The position numbers and the translations under genes are program-made. A DNA stretch of 24,899 nucleotides from assembly GCA_964422155.1 (NCBI GenBank), contig CAYQZZ010000028.1, forward strand, positions 1 through 24,899, given 5' to 3'. This DNA comes from JBGPRB01 sp964422155. GTDB taxonomy: Bacteria; Chloroflexota; Dehalococcoidia; Dehalococcoidales; RBG-16-60-22. Shown here piece by piece: positions 23,416-24,899 of this stretch (positions are counted from its first letter, which is position 1; every line of letters starts with the position of its first letter). A model generated the notes under the pieces. The model was not told the DNA's origin and made no database searches. It was given only the letters and a program-made list of their open reading frames with translations.

Positions 23416-24117
23416 ATGATAAAACCCGGAGACGTTATCTCATATTTAGAAATGTGTACAGATGAAGGAGTCAATCTCCAACGTGGTATGAATTTTCACC
23501 TGCGGGGAGATGTTAGTGTTATTTTAATGAGTTTAAGAACCAATGCTCCTTATGCAGATAGGGTTGAAGAGGATGGTCGTGTTCTCATATATGAAGGACA
23601 TGACGTTCCAAAGACACAAGATACACCTATTCCAAAGATTGTTAACCAACCTATGGGCAATCCTGGCGGCACTTTGACCCAGAATGGCTTATTTTTTAAA
23701 GCAGCAAAAGAATATAATAGCAATAAAAGGCATCCAGAATTGGTAAAAGTATATGAGAAGTTACACGCAGGCATATGGGTATACAACGGTTTGTTTAAGT
23801 TGGTAGATGCTTGGCAAGAAATTGGAAAATCTCGTAAGGTATTCAAATTTAAATTAGAATTAGTTGAAGAACTTCCATCTAATAAACAAAATGAGCAAAA
23901 AGAGCTTTCTCTAGAACATAACCGCATGATACCTCCAGGTGTAAAACTTGAAGTATGGAAACGAGATAAAGGTAAATGTGTTAAGTGTGGGAGTATTGAT
24001 AATCTTCACTTCGACCACATCATTCCTTTTTCAAAAGGTGGCTCTTCTTTAGTAGCAGAAAATATCCAAATACTATGTGCAAGGCACAATATTTCTAAAC
24101 GAGACAATATAGAGTAA
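23416..24117 (+). CDS. SRA-like domain / HNH endonuclease, possibly modification-dependent
   Basis: About 233 residues. The C-terminal 60 residues are a clear HNH nuclease: VWKRDKGKCVKCG, then LHFDHIIPFSKGG with the catalytic Asp-His, a later Asn in AENIQILC, and CARHN. Two CxxC-like pairs form the structural zinc site. The N-terminal 150 residues resemble SRA/YDG domains, with DGRVLIYEGHD, GTLTQNGLFFKAA, then HAGIWVYNGLFKLVDAWQE, matching the family's 'YDGIYKV' region. SRA-HNH proteins cut DNA carrying 5-methyl- or hydroxymethylcytosine, so a phage-defence role is plausible. ATG at 23416 is used; TTG at 23410 is the alternative. No methylase is adjacent. Base use is AT-rich like the preceding toxin pair. 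Confidence 0.8.
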   Translation: MIKPGDVISYLEMCTDEGVNLQRGMNFHLRGDVSVILMSLRTNAPYADRVEEDGRVLIYEGHDVPKTQDTPIPKIVNQPMGNPGGTLTQNGLFFKAAKEYNSNKRHPELVKVYEKLHAGIWVYNGLFKLVDAWQEIGKSRKVFKFKLELVEELPSNKQNEQKELSLEHNRMIPPGVKLEVWKRDKGKCVKCGSIDNLHFDHIIPFSKGGSSLVAENIQILCARHNISKRDNIE

Positions 24118-24251
24118 CCCCATCACCCATTTGCCCTCCCTTCGCTCTTCATAATATAATTATCTGGATTCCATGTTCATAAAAACCCGCCCATTGTATT
24201 TCAAACCGTTTAGAATTTAGATATTAGAGTTTAGTATTTCCGGAGGATTCT

Positions 24252-24899
24252 ATGCTGAGCTGTTACCGCATCCTCGACCTTACTACGGAAAAAGCCTTTA
24301 TGTGCGGTCGGGCGCTATCAGACTTCGGGGCGGAGGTGATAAAGATTGAGAAGCCCGGCGGCGACCCGGCCCGTTTCCGGGGGCTTTTCTATAAAGATAT
24401 AAACGACCCCGAGAGAAACCTGACATGGTTCGCCTTCAACGCCAACAAAAAGGGCATCACCCTGGATATCGAAACCAAACAGGGGCGGGAGATATTTAAA
24501 AGGCTGGTCAAGACGGCGGACGCCGTAATCGAATCTTACGCCCCCGGCTACCTGGACAGCCTGGGACTCGGCTATCAAGACCTGAGCAAAATCAATCCCG
24601 GCATCGTCCTGACGTCCATCACCGGTTTCGGGCAGGAAGGGCCGTACCGCAACTATAAAGACCCGGACATCGTGGTGCGGGCGCTCGGCGGCCTCATTTA
24701 CACCGCAGGCTACGACGACCGCCCCCCGCTGACCGTCAGCTATGAGCACACCCACAGCCTGGGGGCCATGAACGGCGCCGCCGGCACGATGATTGCCCTC
24801 ATGCACCGCGTCCATACCGGCAAAGGCCAGCACGTCGACGCCATCACCCAGCAAGCCCTCGACATCGTCTGCTCGGCGGAAATCGAGGGGCCTTACGCC
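24252..24899 (+). CDS. CaiB/BaiF-family CoA-transferase (partial, right edge)
   Basis: The first 216 residues of a class III CoA-transferase, cut by the window end (full length is about 400). Seen are YRILDLTTEKAFMCGRALSDFGAEVIKIE at the start (residues 5-33), then FNANKKGITLDIETKQG, VIESYAPGYLDSLGLGY, TSITGFGQEGPY and HTGKGQHVDAITQQA, the full series of family signatures. CGGAGG lies 5 bases before the ATG at 24252. In family members the catalytic Asp sits about 23 residues before TGKGQ; by hand alignment this protein has His there (YEHTHSLGAM). It may be an altered or non-transferase member. Such genes are typically next to acyl-CoA catabolic genes. Confidence 0.85.
   Translation, partial: MLSCYRILDLTTEKAFMCGRALSDFGAEVIKIEKPGGDPARFRGLFYKDINDPERNLTWFAFNANKKGITLDIETKQGREIFKRLVKTADAVIESYAPGYLDSLGLGYQDLSKINPGIVLTSITGFGQEGPYRNYKDPDIVVRALGGLIYTAGYDDRPPLTVSYEHTHSLGAMNGAAGTMIALMHRVHTGKGQHVDAITQQALDIVCSAEIEGPYA

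Noticed and set aside
21763..24117. Methyltransferase and HNH gene as a restriction-modification system
   Set aside because: The methyltransferase has the HDSDHSY motif of small-molecule enzymes and no DNA-methylase motif, and the higBA pair separates the two genes.
24190..24240. TTTAGA/TTAGAG-rich stretch before the CaiB gene
   Set aside because: The short AT-rich repeats are irregular and have no consistent unit, so they are likely low-complexity sequence.
1..24899. CRISPR array, rRNA, prophage structural genes or a full insertion sequence
   Set aside because: No regularly spaced repeats, rRNA-like segments, capsid/tail genes or transposase frames were seen on either strand.

Overview
The window looks like a chromosomal contig from an uncultured Chloroflexota bacterium, most likely Dehalococcoidia. 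This is an inference from gene content: a LprG-like lipoprotein beside a DHA2 MFS transporter, a HyuA/HyuB pair, FAD oxidases with a CCG-type Fe-S protein, cupin paralogues and a CaiB/BaiF CoA-transferase. No rRNA or other taxonomic marker is present. Two runs of 100 N are scaffold joins. Both are flanked by exact duplicates of the contig ends (43 and 55 bases), so neither hides a real gap.

Layout. (1) 1-95: start of a minus-strand gene, possibly Nif3-like, running off the left edge. (2) 192-2964: divergent sugar cassette, a ROK-family fructokinase-like kinase and a GH13 glucosidase whose GTG start lies almost on the predicted transcription start. (3) 3117-5428: good promoter, LppX/LprG-type lipoprotein and 14-TM MFS transporter, the same pairing as the mycobacterial lprG-Rv1410c lipid-export locus. 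(4) 5484-7872: pRiA4b ORF-3-like protein, YgjP-like zinc peptidase and a ketopantoate-reductase-family protein. (5) 7873-8374: 500 bases without a protein gene. They hold a near-consensus sigma-70 promoter, a hairpin and the 3' half of a tRNA-Pro ending in CCA, which looks like an integration scar or tRNA relic. (6) 8375-13707: probable operon of an MBL-fold hydrolase, hyuA and hyuB. HyuB carries a C-terminal zinc-ribbon extension like an acetone-carboxylase gamma subunit. A strong hairpin follows.

(7) 21617 down to 13790, all minus strand: two bicupins, a single cupin, a GlcD-like FAD dehydrogenase, a HdrD/GlcF-like Fe-S protein and a second FAD oxidase of the VAO/PCMH family (513 aa once the scaffold duplication is collapsed). 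A decayed oligopeptide-binding-protein fragment and a 107-bp palindromic repeat split the cupins. (8) 21763-22431: plus-strand SAM methyltransferase. (9) 22509-24117: AT-rich defence islet with a higBA-type toxin-antitoxin pair under a strong promoter and an SRA-like/HNH endonuclease that may cut modified DNA. (10) 24252-24899: CaiB/BaiF-family protein, cut by the right edge, in which His appears to replace the catalytic Asp.

Working picture: regions 6, 7 and 10 fit catabolism of small organic acids or aromatics, with flavin oxidation passing electrons to a Fe-S protein, ATP-dependent HyuAB-type carboxylation or ring opening, and CoA activation. The cupins are a local paralogous expansion of unknown chemistry. 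Substrates cannot be read from the sequence.
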